Assembly (NCBI RefSeq): GCF_015101885.1
Contig: NZ_CP062941.1
Coordinates: 806,001-870,000, forward strand
Direction of reading: 5' to 3'
Length of the DNA: 64,000 nucleotides
DNA from: Massilia litorea
GTDB taxonomy: Bacteria; Pseudomonadota; Gammaproteobacteria; Burkholderiales; Burkholderiaceae_D
This document shows, one piece after another, positions 56,493-64,000 of this stretch. How positions within the stretch are numbered: the stretch's first letter is position 1; the number at the start of each line of letters is the position of its first letter. The notes beneath the pieces are model-generated. The model saw only the letters and a list, made by a program, of their open reading frames with translations, was not told the DNA's origin and did no database searches. The position numbers and the translations under genes are program-made.

Positions 56493-58421
56493 CTACTCGA
56501 GCTTTTGCAGCGAATTCAGGAATTTGGCGGCATTCTGGTAGCCGATCACGCGGCTGTCACTGATCTCCTTGCCCGCCCGGTCGAAGAAAATGATCCCCGG
56601 TGGGCCGAACAGGCCAAACCGTTTCAGCATCGCCTTGTCGTGCGCATCGTTGGCGGTCACGTCGACCTGCAGCAGCATCGTATTGGCCAGCTTGGCCTGC
56701 ACCGCGGGATCGATGAAGGTCAGCTTCTCCATCTCCTTGCACGACACGCACCAGTCGGCATAAAAGTCGAGCATGGCCGTCTTGCCGGCGTTCGCGGCCA
56801 GCACCGCATCGAGCTCGGCCACGGTTTTCACGCGCTTGAAGGTCAGCGCGTGTTTTGGCGTACCCGTCAGGTGTGCCAGCGGTGCGAGCGGGTCGCGCCC
56901 GCCCGTGGCGGCGCCAACCAGCTGCAAGGCACCCAGGATGCCGAATGCGGCGCCGCAGGCGATGGCCGCCCAGTGCCCGCGCCGGCTCAGCAGATACGCA
57001 CCGTAGCCGAGCAGCAGCGCAGCCCACAGGATCATCTGCAGCAACGGCGGCAAGACCGGAGAGACCAGCCACAGCGCCATGCCCAGCATCAGTACGCCGA
57101 AGAAGCGCTTGACGGTGTCCATCCAGGCGCCGGCGCGCGGCAGCAGCGAGCCGGCGGAGACGCCCACCAGCAGCAGCGGGATGCTCATGCCGATCGCCAT
57201 CGAAAACAGCGCGGCGCCGCCGACCAGCACGTCTCTCGTCTGGCTGATGTAGACCAGGGCGCCGGCCAGCGGGGCAGCCACGCAGGGCCCGACGATCAGG
57301 GCGGAAATCGCACCCATGGCGAACACGCCGGCCAGCTTGCCCGACGCCTGGCGCCCGGACGCATTGGCCAGTTTCGTTTGCATCGAAGCGGGCACCTGCA
57401 GCTCATAAAAACCGAACATCGACATCGCCATCGCGACGATCAACAGGGAGAAGGCGCCCAGCACCCACGGGTTTTGCAGGGCGGCCGACAAGCCCTCCCC
57501 GATCAGGCCGGCGGCTACGCCGAGCGCCGTGTAGACGATGGCCATGCCGAGCGAATAGGTGACCGACAGCACCAGGCCGCGCGAGCGTCTGGTCTTGCCG
57601 CCCTCCCCCACGATGATGGACGACAGGATCGGCACCATCGGCAGCACGCAGGGTGTGAACGCCAGGCCCAGGCCGAGCAGCGCGAAGGCGGGGACAATGG
57701 CGAGCAGGCGCCCGCCTTGCAGGATGGCGCCGATACCGGCCATGTCGGAGGGCGTGCCGGCAGGATTGGCCGCGGGCGCACTGGCCGCCGGCACGGTGCC
57801 GGGTGCCGGGCTCTGCGGCACCGCGCTCGCGGCCGCCGGCGCCGTGGCGGGCGTGCTGCTCGCGCCCGGGGCGGCGACGCTTGCCGGCCCTTCGCTGAGG
57901 GGCGCGGACGACAGCGCGATCGACGACGGCGGCTGTGCATTCGCGCCGATCGGTATGCTCGCCTCGGAGGATCCGGCGGCGGCCGTCAATCGCGCGCTGT
58001 GTTCCTGCGGCGGGTAGCACAGGCCGGCGTCGGCGCAGCCCTGGCTGGTGGCGTTCAGCGTGAAGGCGGACCCGCTTTCGACGGGGATGCGGATCGTTAC
58101 GCTCCCGTGGTAAGTTTCGACGTTCTTTTCGAAAGTCTGGTCGTATTTGACCTTGCCTGGCGGGATTTGCGGCCCGCCCAGCTTCGCTCCGGTCGCCGTA
58201 AATGTAAAACGCTCGCGGTACATGTAGTAGCCGGGGGCGATGTCGTAGGTGACGACGGCCGTGCGTTCGCCTTCCATGCGCGCGGAGAATTTGAAGGCGA
58301 CCGCAGGATCGAGGAAATCCTCGGCGCGGCCAGGTGCCGCCAGCAGCACGAGCGAGACGAACAGCAGCGTCAGCGCGGCCAGCAGGCGCGTATGGGCTGC
58401 ACGAAAACGGGAGACGGACAT
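56493..58421 (-). CDS. dsbD: Thiol:disulfide interchange protein DsbD
   Basis: DsbD carries electrons from cytoplasmic thioredoxin to periplasmic DsbC/CcmG-type proteins. The 642-residue precursor has a signal peptide ending LLAAPGRA. The N-terminal alpha domain has its Cys pair in CADAGLCYPPQEH. The membrane beta domain has about eight helices, with cysteines in TPCVLPMVPI and GPCVAAPLAGAL. The C-terminal thioredoxin-like gamma domain has DWCVSCKEME. All six redox cysteines are present. A Pro/Ala/Ser-rich linker joins alpha and beta. The ATG at 58421 is preceded by AAAGGA. Confidence 0.96.
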   Translation of the reverse strand: MSVSRFRAAHTRLLAALTLLFVSLVLLAAPGRAEDFLDPAVAFKFSARMEGERTAVVTYDIAPGYYMYRERFTFTATGAKLGGPQIPPGKVKYDQTFEKNVETYHGSVTIRIPVESGSAFTLNATSQGCADAGLCYPPQEHSARLTAAAGSSEASIPIGANAQPPSSIALSSAPLSEGPASVAAPGASSTPATAPAAASAVPQSPAPGTVPAASAPAANPAGTPSDMAGIGAILQGGRLLAIVPAFALLGLGLAFTPCVLPMVPILSSIIVGEGGKTRRSRGLVLSVTYSLGMAIVYTALGVAAGLIGEGLSAALQNPWVLGAFSLLIVAMAMSMFGFYELQVPASMQTKLANASGRQASGKLAGVFAMGAISALIVGPCVAAPLAGALVYISQTRDVLVGGAALFSMAIGMSIPLLLVGVSAGSLLPRAGAWMDTVKRFFGVLMLGMALWLVSPVLPPLLQMILWAALLLGYGAYLLSRRGHWAAIACGAAFGILGALQLVGAATGGRDPLAPLAHLTGTPKHALTFKRVKTVAELDAVLAANAGKTAMLDFYADWCVSCKEMEKLTFIDPAVQAKLANTMLLQVDVTANDAHDKAMLKRFGLFGPPGIIFFDRAGKEISDSRVIGYQNAAKFLNSLQKLE

Positions 58422-58486
58422 GACTTCCTTTGATGAACACAACGCAGCAGAATGGTACACCGGCTGTGTGCGGACGGGTACGGGCG

Positions 58487-58518
58487 AAAAAAAACCAGGC
58501 GCAAGGCCTGGTTTTTTT
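58487..58518 (-). terminator. Terminator of the alpha ribosomal operon
   Basis: ACCAGGC and GCCTGGT, flanked by A and T runs, form the stem around GCAAG. On the minus strand eight T residues follow. It lies 15 bases after the rplQ stop. Confidence 0.9.
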
Positions 58519-58533
58519 ATTCGCAAGAAGCGA

Positions 58534-58929
58534 TTACTCAGCGGTCGGTGCTTCGTCGGCCGAGGTGACTTCCGGACGGTCCAGCAGCTCGACATACGCC
58601 ATTGGCGCGTTGTCGCCCACGCGGAAACCCATTTTCAGGATGCGCAGGTAGCCGCCGTTACGGTTGGCGTAACGTGGGCCCAGTTCGGCGAACAGCTTCT
58701 GCACCATTTCGCGGTCGCGCAGGCGGGCGAATGCCAGGCGCTTGTTGGCCAGCGTGTCGGTCTTGCCCAGGGTCAGGATCGGCTCGATGACGCGACGCAG
58801 TTCCTTGGCTTTTGGCACGGTGGTCTTGATGGCTTCATGACGCAGCAGCGAGACGGTCATGTTGCGCAGCATGGCGAGACGGTGGGACGAGGTACGGTTC
58901 AGCTTACGGAGGCCGTGACGGTGACGCAT
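58534..58929 (-). CDS. rplQ: 50S ribosomal protein bL17
   Basis: This 131-residue protein starts [20 protein letters not shown], the invariant L17 opening, and contains [18 protein letters not shown] and [21 protein letters not shown] short acidic tail (ADEAPTAE) ends it. It is the last gene of the alpha operon, separated from rpoA by a 127-base gap with a strong hairpin. Confidence 0.98.
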   Translation of the reverse strand: MRHRHGLRKLNRTSSHRLAMLRNMTVSLLRHEAIKTTVPKAKELRRVIEPILTLGKTDTLANKRLAFARLRDREMVQKLFAELGPRYANRNGGYLRILKMGFRVGDNAPMAYVELLDRPEVTSADEAPTAE

Positions 58930-59012
58930 GGTACTTCCTTTCGAGTGTTTAATTTCCAGTTCTTCGATCGTTCATGCAGATGCATGACCGCGGACCGGTT
59001 CATAAGGGTTGA

Positions 59013-59040
59013 ACTATCCGGACACCCTTGTCCGGATAGT
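59013..59040 (-). other. Perfect 12-base-stem hairpin between rpoA and rplQ
   Basis: ACTATCCGGACA (59013-59024) pairs perfectly with TGTCCGGATAGT (59029-59040) around CCCT. It lies 16 bases after the rpoA stop on the minus strand. No T-run follows, so it is more likely a processing or stability element than a full terminator. Confidence 0.75.
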
Positions 59041-59056
59041 GGTACTACAAATCAAA

Positions 59057-60034
59057 TTACTTTTCCAGGCCGGCAGGCGGCCAGTTTTCCAGCTTCATAC
59101 CGAGGGTCAGGCCGCGCGAAGCAAGGACTTCCTTGATTTCGTTGAGCGACTTGCGGCCCAGGTTCGGCGTCTTGAGCAGTTCGTTTTCCGAACGCTGGAT
59201 CAGGTCGCCGATGTAATAGATGTTTTCTGCTTTCAGGCAGTTGGCCGAACGGACGGTCAGTTCCAGGTCGTCGACTGGACGCAGCAGGATCGGATCGACC
59301 AACGGAGCACGCGATGGTGCTTCGGCGGCGGCTTCCGTGCCTTCCAGGGCGGCGAACACGTTCAGCTGGTCGACCAGCACGCGTGCCGACTGGCGAATCG
59401 CCTCTTCCGGGGTGATGACGCCGTTGGTCTCGATGTTGATGATCAGCTTGTCCAGGTCGGTACGCTGTTCGACGCGCGCCGATTCGACGGCGTACGACAC
59501 GCGGCGCACTGGCGAGAACGATGCGTCCAGGATGATGCGGCCGATCGTCTTGTTCGTGTCTTCCGACAGGCGACGGACGTTACCAGGAACATAGCCACGG
59601 CCTTTTTCGACCTTGATCTGCATGTCCAGCTTGCCACCGGCGGTCAGGTGAGCGATCACGTGATCCGGGTTGATCAGTTCCACGTCATGCGGCAGATCGA
59701 TGTCCGATGCCAGGACGGCGCCTTCGCCTTCCTTTTTCAGGGTCAGGGTCACGGAGTCACGGTTGTGCACCTTGAACACGACGCCCTTCAGGTTCAGCAG
59801 CAGGTCGACGACGTCTTCCTGCACGCCGTCGAGCGACGAGTACTCGTGCACGACGCCGGCGATGGTGACTTCGGTCGGCGCGTAGCCGATCATCGACGAC
59901 AGCAGGACGCGGCGCAGTGCGTTGCCCAGCGTGTGGCCATAGCCACGCTCGAACGGCTCCATCACGACTTTGGCGTGACCGGCACCGAGTGCTTCGACAT
60001 CGATGATACGTGGCTTCAACAAACTATTTTGCAT
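59057..60034 (-). CDS. rpoA: RNA polymerase alpha subunit
   Basis: This 325-residue subunit seeds RNA polymerase assembly and contacts UP elements and activators. The N-terminal dimerisation domain shows [24 protein letters not shown] sequence ([18 protein letters not shown]). The C-terminal domain has the helix-hairpin region [19 protein letters not shown] and the upstream Arg-containing [11 protein letters not shown]. It is flanked in the operon by rpsD and rplQ, each with a hairpin-bearing gap. Confidence 0.99.
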   Translation of the reverse strand: MQNSLLKPRIIDVEALGAGHAKVVMEPFERGYGHTLGNALRRVLLSSMIGYAPTEVTIAGVVHEYSSLDGVQEDVVDLLLNLKGVVFKVHNRDSVTLTLKKEGEGAVLASDIDLPHDVELINPDHVIAHLTAGGKLDMQIKVEKGRGYVPGNVRRLSEDTNKTIGRIILDASFSPVRRVSYAVESARVEQRTDLDKLIINIETNGVITPEEAIRQSARVLVDQLNVFAALEGTEAAAEAPSRAPLVDPILLRPVDDLELTVRSANCLKAENIYYIGDLIQRSENELLKTPNLGRKSLNEIKEVLASRGLTLGMKLENWPPAGLEK

Positions 60035-60110
60035 GAAATGTCCTTTTCAATACCCTCGGCTCGTTACACCGATAAGGCTGATGGCATGTTTAAAATTCTT
60101 GAATTGCAAA

Positions 60111-60134
60111 CGCCCGCTCGGTGAGGAGCGGGCG
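60111..60134 (-). other. Nine-base-stem hairpin between rpsD and rpoA
   Basis: CGCCCGCTC (60111-60119) pairs with GAGCGGGCG (60126-60134) around GGTGAG. On the minus strand it starts 18 bases after the rpsD stop and is followed by TTTGCAATTC, a weak U-run. It may partly terminate or stabilise the upstream message. Confidence 0.7.
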
Positions 60135-60151
60135 CAAATACCGACTAACGA

Positions 60152-60775
60152 TTAACGCGAGTACAGTTCGACGATCAGTGCTTCGTTGACGTCAGCGGCG
60201 ATCTCGTTACGCTCTGGGAACGAACGGAAGGTGCCTTCCATCTTCTTCGCGTCGACCGACACCCAGCTCGGCATGCCGATCTGTTCAGCCAGCGACAGGG
60301 CTTCGACGATACGCACTTGCTTCTTCGCCTTTTCGCGAACGGCGATGACGTCGCCGGTCTTGACAGCGTACGAAGCGATGTTCACGACGTTACCGTTGAC
60401 GGTGAAGGCCTTGTGGCTCACCAGCTGACGCGCTTCAGCGCGGGTCGAGCCGAAGCCCATGCGGTAGGTGACGTTGTCCAGGCGCGATTCCAGCAGCTTC
60501 AGCAGGGTTTCGCCGGTGTTGCCCTTCTTGCGCGACGCTTCAGCGAAGTAGCGGCGGAACTGGCGCTCGAGGATACCGTACATGCGCTTGACCTTCTGCT
60601 TTTCGCGCAGCTGGTTGCCGTAGTCCGAGGTGCGGGCACCCGACTTGACACCGTGCTGGCCTGGCTTGACGTCCAGTTTGCACTTCGAGTCGAGCGAGCG
60701 GCGTGCGCTCTTGAGGAACAGGTCGGTGCCTTCACGGCGCGACAGTTTTGCTTTTGGTCCGATATAACGTGCCAC
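60152..60775 (-). CDS. rpsD: 30S ribosomal protein uS4
   Basis: The 207-residue protein starts with GTG ([20 protein letters not shown]), with AAAGGA six bases upstream. The S4 RNA-binding domain contains [20 protein letters not shown] and [13 protein letters not shown]4 nucleates 30S assembly and in some bacteria represses its own operon. The 234-base gap upstream, with its own promoter-like element, sets rpsD-rpoA-rplQ apart from rpsM-rpsK. Confidence 0.98.
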   Translation of the reverse strand: MARYIGPKAKLSRREGTDLFLKSARRSLDSKCKLDVKPGQHGVKSGARTSDYGNQLREKQKVKRMYGILERQFRRYFAEASRKKGNTGETLLKLLESRLDNVTYRMGFGSTRAEARQLVSHKAFTVNGNVVNIASYAVKTGDVIAVREKAKKQVRIVEALSLAEQIGMPSWVSVDAKKMEGTFRSFPERNEIAADVNEALIVELYSR

Positions 60776-60910
60776 GTTGAATCCTTTGATGTATTAATCA
60801 CGCCCCAGAGGCATTCTTGAGAATGCGGCAGGCGCTAGTCCGACCCTGATAAGAGCGGACGTGGCTAAAAATAAACCCCGAGCAAACGCCCGAGGCGACA
60901 ACAGCCGGGC

Positions 60911-60916
60911 AGTATA
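60911..60916 (-). promoter_or_regulatory. Candidate internal promoter -10 for rpsD-rpoA-rplQ
   Basis: The minus strand reads TATACT directly after a 14-base palindrome ACCCGAATTCGGGT (60916-60929, overlapping by one base) and before GC-rich GCCCGG, a discriminator type seen at stringently controlled promoters. No good -35 is present. The predicted leader to the rpsD GTG is about 130 bases. Confidence 0.35.
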
Positions 60917-60984
60917 CCCGAATTCGGGTCACTGCACCGGCTTTTGCTACTGCATACTGCCTAAGCGCTGTACTGAAAACAACA

Positions 60985-61001
60985 GGGCAGCAGAACTGCC
61001 C
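60985..61001 (-). terminator. Hairpin with T-rich tail just after rpsK
   Basis: CTGCCC/GGGCAG form a six-base stem around a five-base loop, eight bases after the rpsK stop on the minus strand. The following TGTTGTTTTC is T-rich, so this may be a partial intrinsic terminator inside the alpha operon. Confidence 0.55.
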
Positions 61002-61009
61002 GGATGAAT

Positions 61010-61414
61010 TTAGATACGACGACGCTTTGGAGGACGGCAGCCGTTGTGCGGCACTGGCGTCACGTCCTGGATCTCGGTGATCTTGATGCCGAGGTTGTTC
61101 AGTGCACGGACAGCCGATTCACGGCCTGGGCCTGGGCCCTTGATGCGCACTTCCAGGTTCTTCACGCCGCTTTCCTGGGCGACCTTGCCGGCTGCTTCAG
61201 CAGCGACCTGAGCCGCGAACGGGGTCGATTTACGCGAGCCTTTGAAGCCTGCGCCACCCGACGTCGCCCACGACAGGGCATTGCCCTGGCGATCGGTGAT
61301 CGTGATGATGGTGTTGTTGAACGAAGCGTGGACGTGGGCGATGCCCTCAGCCACGTTCTTCTTGACTTTCTTACGGACGCGCGCTGCTGCTGCGCTGCTT
61401 TGTTGCTTGGCCAT
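61010..61414 (-). CDS. rpsK: 30S ribosomal protein uS11
   Basis: This 134-residue platform protein contains [20 protein letters not shown] near residue 20, [20 protein letters not shown] and the C-terminal [17 protein letters not shown], all hallmarks of S11. It follows rpsM by 14 bases. A 234-base gap with a hairpin and a possible promoter separates it from rpsD. Confidence 0.99.
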   Translation of the reverse strand: MAKQQSSAAAARVRKKVKKNVAEGIAHVHASFNNTIITITDRQGNALSWATSGGAGFKGSRKSTPFAAQVAAEAAGKVAQESGVKNLEVRIKGPGPGRESAVRALNNLGIKITEIQDVTPVPHNGCRPPKRRRI

Positions 61415-61428
61415 GGTCGATTCCTAGA

Positions 61429-61794
61429 TTATTTCTTCAGCGATTGAGCGGCCTTGCGCGGACCTTTGCGGGTACGTGCATTGGTGCGGGTACGCTGACC
61501 GCGCACTGGCAGACCCTTACGGTGACGCATGCCGCGGTAGCAGCCCAGATCCATCAGACGCTTGATGTTCATGGACAGTTCGCGGCGCAGATCGCCTTCC
61601 ACGACAAACTTCGCGACTTCGTCACGCAGCTTCTCGAGTTCGTTATCGTCGAGGTCCTTGACCTTCTTGTTGGTCGCGATACCGGTCGCATCGCAGATCT
61701 TCTGCGAGCGCGGACGGCCAACACCGTAGATCGCCGTCAGGCCGATAACAGTGTGCTGATGATTTGGGATGTTAACCCCTGCAATACGTGCCAT
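61429..61794 (-). CDS. rpsM: 30S ribosomal protein uS13
   Basis: This 121-residue head protein starts [20 protein letters not shown] and ends with the basic tail [20 protein letters not shown]. The segment [20 protein letters not shown] contacts 16S rRNA and tRNA. It lies 12 bases downstream of rpmJ. Confidence 0.99.
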   Translation of the reverse strand: MARIAGVNIPNHQHTVIGLTAIYGVGRPRSQKICDATGIATNKKVKDLDDNELEKLRDEVAKFVVEGDLRRELSMNIKRLMDLGCYRGMRHRKGLPVRGQRTRTNARTRKGPRKAAQSLKK

Positions 61795-61806
61795 TCGTTA
61801 TTCCTC

Positions 61807-61920
61807 TTAACCTTGACGCTGCTTGTGACGCGGCTCGACGCAGATCACACGGACCACGCCCTTGCGCTTGATGATCTTGCAGTTGCGGCAGATCCGCTTG
61901 ACTGAAGCATTAACTTTCAT
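61807..61920 (-). CDS. rpmJ: 50S ribosomal protein bL36
   Basis: This 37-residue protein reads [20 protein letters not shown] and ends [15 protein letters not shown]. The zinc ribbon is complete, with Cys11, Cys14, Cys27 and His32, so it is the zinc-binding (C+) paralogue. It lies between infA and rpsM, its normal position at the start of the alpha operon. Confidence 0.97.
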   Translation of the reverse strand: MKVNASVKRICRNCKIIKRKGVVRVICVEPRHKQRQG

Positions 61921-61958
61921 TTTGCACTCTCTTCCTGGTGAGTATTTACTTAGATTTT

Positions 61959-62177
61959 TTACTTGGTGCGGAATACGATGCGCGCCCGGGACAAGTCGTA
62001 CGGCGTCAACTCGACCGTTACCTTGTCTCCCGGGAGAATGCGGATATAGTTCATCCGCATTTTACCCGAGATATGCCCCAGGACCACATGCCCGTTTTCC
62101 AGCTTTACGCGAAATGTCGCATTTGGGAGATTCTCGAGAATCTCGCCTTGCATTTGGATGACGTCGTCTTTTGCCAT
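61959..62177 (-). CDS. infA: Translation initiation factor IF-1
   Basis: This 72-residue OB-fold protein starts [20 protein letters not shown] and ends [18 protein letters not shown], the standard IF-1 sequence. It binds the 30S A site with IF-2 and IF-3. The ATG at 62177 matches the family; an upstream extension is not supported. It lies between secY and rpmJ, 19 bases after the secY stop. Confidence 0.98.
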   Translation of the reverse strand: MAKDDVIQMQGEILENLPNATFRVKLENGHVVLGHISGKMRMNYIRILPGDKVTVELTPYDLSRARIVFRTK

Positions 62178-62196
62178 TCGGTCTCTACACTCCCGC

Positions 62197-63531
62197 TTAT
62201 CGCGTCGGAATTCCGCCCTTGAAGTTCGCCTTCCGCAGCAGCGATTCATATTGCTGCGACATGACGTAGTTCTGCACTTGTGCCATGAAGTCCATCGTTA
62301 CTACCACGATGATCAGGAGCGAGGTGCCGCCGAAATAGAAAGGAACTTTCGCAAACGACTGCAGGAACTCCGGCACCAGGCACACGACGGTGATGTAGAC
62401 CGCACCAGCCAAAGTCAGGCGCATCAGGATCTTGTCGATGTAGCGGGCCGTCTGGTCACCTGGACGGATGCCAGGCACAAACGCACCGCTTTTCTTCAAG
62501 TTGTCCGCCGTTTCCTTGCTGTTGAACACCAGCGCGGTATAGAAGAAGCAGAAAAACACGATTGCCACCGCATACAGCAACGCGTGGATCGGCGAACCGG
62601 TACCGAGCGAAGCGGCGAGGTCTTTCAGGAACCCGATGAACGGGCCGCTGGAATCCTTGCCACGCGTGTACCAGTCGACGATCGTCGCCGGGAACAGGAT
62701 GATCGACGACGCGAAGATCGGCGGGATCACGCCGGCCATGTTCAGCTTCAGGGGCAGGTGGCTGGTTTGGCCACCGTACACCTTGTTGCCGACCTGGCGC
62801 TTGGCGTAATTCACGAGGATCTTGCGCTGACCACGTTCCACGAACACCACCGCATAGGTCACACCAATCACCAGGACGACAATGCCGATTGCGGCAATAC
62901 TGTTGATCGAGCCATTCGACACCAGAGTGAACAAGCCACCCAATGCCGACGGCAGACCGGCTGCGATACCGGCGAAGATGATGATCGAAATGCCGTTACC
63001 GAGGCCACGTTCGGTGATCTGCTCGCCCAGCCACATGAGGAACATGGTGCCGGTAAGCAGGGTCACGACCGTGACGAAGCGGAAGCCCATGCCTGGATCG
63101 AGCACGAGACCCGGCTGGGCTTCGAGCGCGACGGCGATGCCGAACGCCTGGAACAAGGCCAGTGCCACCGTGAAGTAACGGGTGTACTGGGTGATCTTGC
63201 GGCGCCCTGCTTCGCCCTCTTTCTTCAGCGCTTCGAGCTGTGGCGAGACGATCGACCCCAGCTGCATGATGATCGAAGCCGAAATGTAGGGCATGATCCC
63301 GAGTGCGAACACGGTAAAGCGGGACAACGCGCCACCCGAGAACATGTTGAACATGCCCAGGATGCCGCCTTCGTTCTGCTTGAACAGCGACGCCAACGCA
63401 ATCGGGTCAATCCCGGGGACCGGGATGTGAGCACCGATGCGGTACACGACCAACGCGCCAAGCAAAAACCACAACCGACCCCAGGGGAAGCCGGCAGCGG
63501 CGCTTTTACCAAGTTGTGAATTAGTCGCCAA
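62197..63531 (-). CDS. secY: Protein translocase channel subunit SecY
   Basis: This 444-residue protein forms the Sec translocon pore with ten membrane helices. Visible signatures are [13 protein letters not shown] in the first segment, [20 protein letters not shown] (plug and TM2 region) and [20 protein letters not shown] in the C5 loop area. The start is TTG at 63531 with GGAG six bases upstream; no in-frame ATG lies before the conserved first helix. It follows rplO by 28 bases. Confidence 0.98.
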   Translation of the reverse strand: MATNSQLGKSAAAGFPWGRLWFLLGALVVYRIGAHIPVPGIDPIALASLFKQNEGGILGMFNMFSGGALSRFTVFALGIMPYISASIIMQLGSIVSPQLEALKKEGEAGRRKITQYTRYFTVALALFQAFGIAVALEAQPGLVLDPGMGFRFVTVVTLLTGTMFLMWLGEQITERGLGNGISIIIFAGIAAGLPSALGGLFTLVSNGSINSIAAIGIVVLVIGVTYAVVFVERGQRKILVNYAKRQVGNKVYGGQTSHLPLKLNMAGVIPPIFASSIILFPATIVDWYTRGKDSSGPFIGFLKDLAASLGTGSPIHALLYAVAIVFFCFFYTALVFNSKETADNLKKSGAFVPGIRPGDQTARYIDKILMRLTLAGAVYITVVCLVPEFLQSFAKVPFYFGGTSLLIIVVVTMDFMAQVQNYVMSQQYESLLRKANFKGGIPTR

Positions 63532-63559
63532 TTTGTGCTCCGATCAGGCAGCGATCGCT

Positions 63560-63991
63560 TTAAGCGACCGAACCGCCAGCTGCTTCGATGGCCGCTTTCG
63601 CGCCCGCGGTCGCCTTCAGGCCCTTGAGGTTCACCGCTTTGGTGATCTCGCCCGACAGGATGACGCGCACGTCGCGTGCCACCACCGACAGGATGCCTGC
63701 TTGCTTGAGCACCAGGATGTCGACATCGCCGACGGCCAGGTTGTTCAGGTCCGACAGACGCACTTCAGCCTTGAACGTAGCGTTCAGCGACTTGAAGCCA
63801 CGCTTCGGCAGACGACGCTGCAGAGGCATCTGACCGCCTTCGAAGCCGACCTTGTGGAAGCCGCCCGAACGCGACTTCTGACCCTTGTGACCGCGACCGG
63901 CGGTCTTGCCCAGGCCGGAGCCGATACCGCGGCCGACGCGACGCTTGTAGTGCTTGGCGCCGTCAGCTGGTTGAATGGTATTCAATTCCAT
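63560..63991 (-). CDS. rplO: 50S ribosomal protein uL15
   Basis: The 143-residue protein starts [20 protein letters not shown] and has the Gly/Lys-rich [20 protein letters not shown] loop, then [20 protein letters not shown], diagnostic of L15. It is the last-but-one gene of the spc operon before secY. rpmD should lie just beyond the window edge. Confidence 0.98.
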   Translation of the reverse strand: MELNTIQPADGAKHYKRRVGRGIGSGLGKTAGRGHKGQKSRSGGFHKVGFEGGQMPLQRRLPKRGFKSLNATFKAEVRLSDLNNLAVGDVDILVLKQAGILSVVARDVRVILSGEITKAVNLKGLKATAGAKAAIEAAGGSVA

Positions 63992-64000
63992 TGTTTTCTC

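Noticed and set aside
60880-60900. Apparent hairpin CCCGAG...CCCGAG between rpsK and rpsD
   Set aside because: The two copies are in the same orientation, so it is a direct repeat and cannot form a stem.

Overview
The window is high-GC chromosomal DNA of a betaproteobacterium. Protein sequences and gene order (kef-kdsD-kdsC-lptC, lolB-ispE-tRNA-Gln-prs-rplY-pth, pilMNOPQ next to aroK/aroB, ResB-CcsA cytochrome biogenesis, the spc/alpha ribosomal operons) fit Oxalobacteraceae, most likely a Massilia-like genus. That assignment is inferred from memory of families, not from a search. I see no phage, insertion sequence or CRISPR array, and one tRNA. Coding density is high and most genes are core.

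Layout. 1-1632: LPS precursor genes (lptC start, kdsC, kdsD) on the minus strand, divergent from a Kef-type antiporter (1720-3699). 3822-8436: a diguanylate cyclase, a MOSC protein, a Tat-exported PhoX-type phosphatase and a small ABM-fold protein. 8437-11275: lower-GC, gene-poor DNA around an isolated Wzm/Wzt polysaccharide ABC exporter, the most accessory-looking stretch. 11276-15322: ychF, a patatin-like lipase and a secreted vanadium-haloperoxidase-like protein. 15349-21449: pth, rplY, prs, tRNA-Gln, ispE, lolB and a TPR lipoprotein. 21548-25433: mutM, a dynamin-like GTPase and mutY, tightly packed. 25634-35747: dgt, a fused aroK-aroB gene, an Ig-like lipoprotein and pilQPONM. 36056-40353: PBP1a (mrcA), then cyaY divergent from lptM-lysA. 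40382-46143: msrQ-msrP, ccsA, resB and a dihaem cytochrome c. 46300-49034: engB, hemB and an unrecognised TonB-like membrane protein. 49164-56390: an RND efflux pair, a two-component system and a divergent Spy/CpxP-like gene. 56493-58421: dsbD. 58534-63991: the end of the spc operon and the alpha operon (rplO, secY, infA, rpmJ, rpsM, rpsK, rpsD, rpoA, rplQ).

Themes. Cell-envelope biogenesis dominates: KDO synthesis, LPS transport (lptC, lptM), lipoprotein sorting (lolB), peptidoglycan (mrcA, lysA), type IV pili, and periplasmic redox and haem chemistry (ResB/CcsA, DsbD, MsrPQ, cytochrome c). The efflux, two-component and Spy-like genes form a compact module resembling the E. coli Bae regulon in content.

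The observations most worth a second look are: a dispersed family of REP-like palindromes (core GTAGGGTGGGC...GCCCACGCGGTAC) at gene 3' ends; the dynamin-like GTPase locked between two 8-oxoguanine repair glycosylases; the in-frame AroK-AroB fusion; a Zn-knuckle/TonB-like protein of unknown role; and strong hairpins in each of the three gaps of the alpha operon from rpsK to rplQ. I do not see a clear new defence or mobile system.
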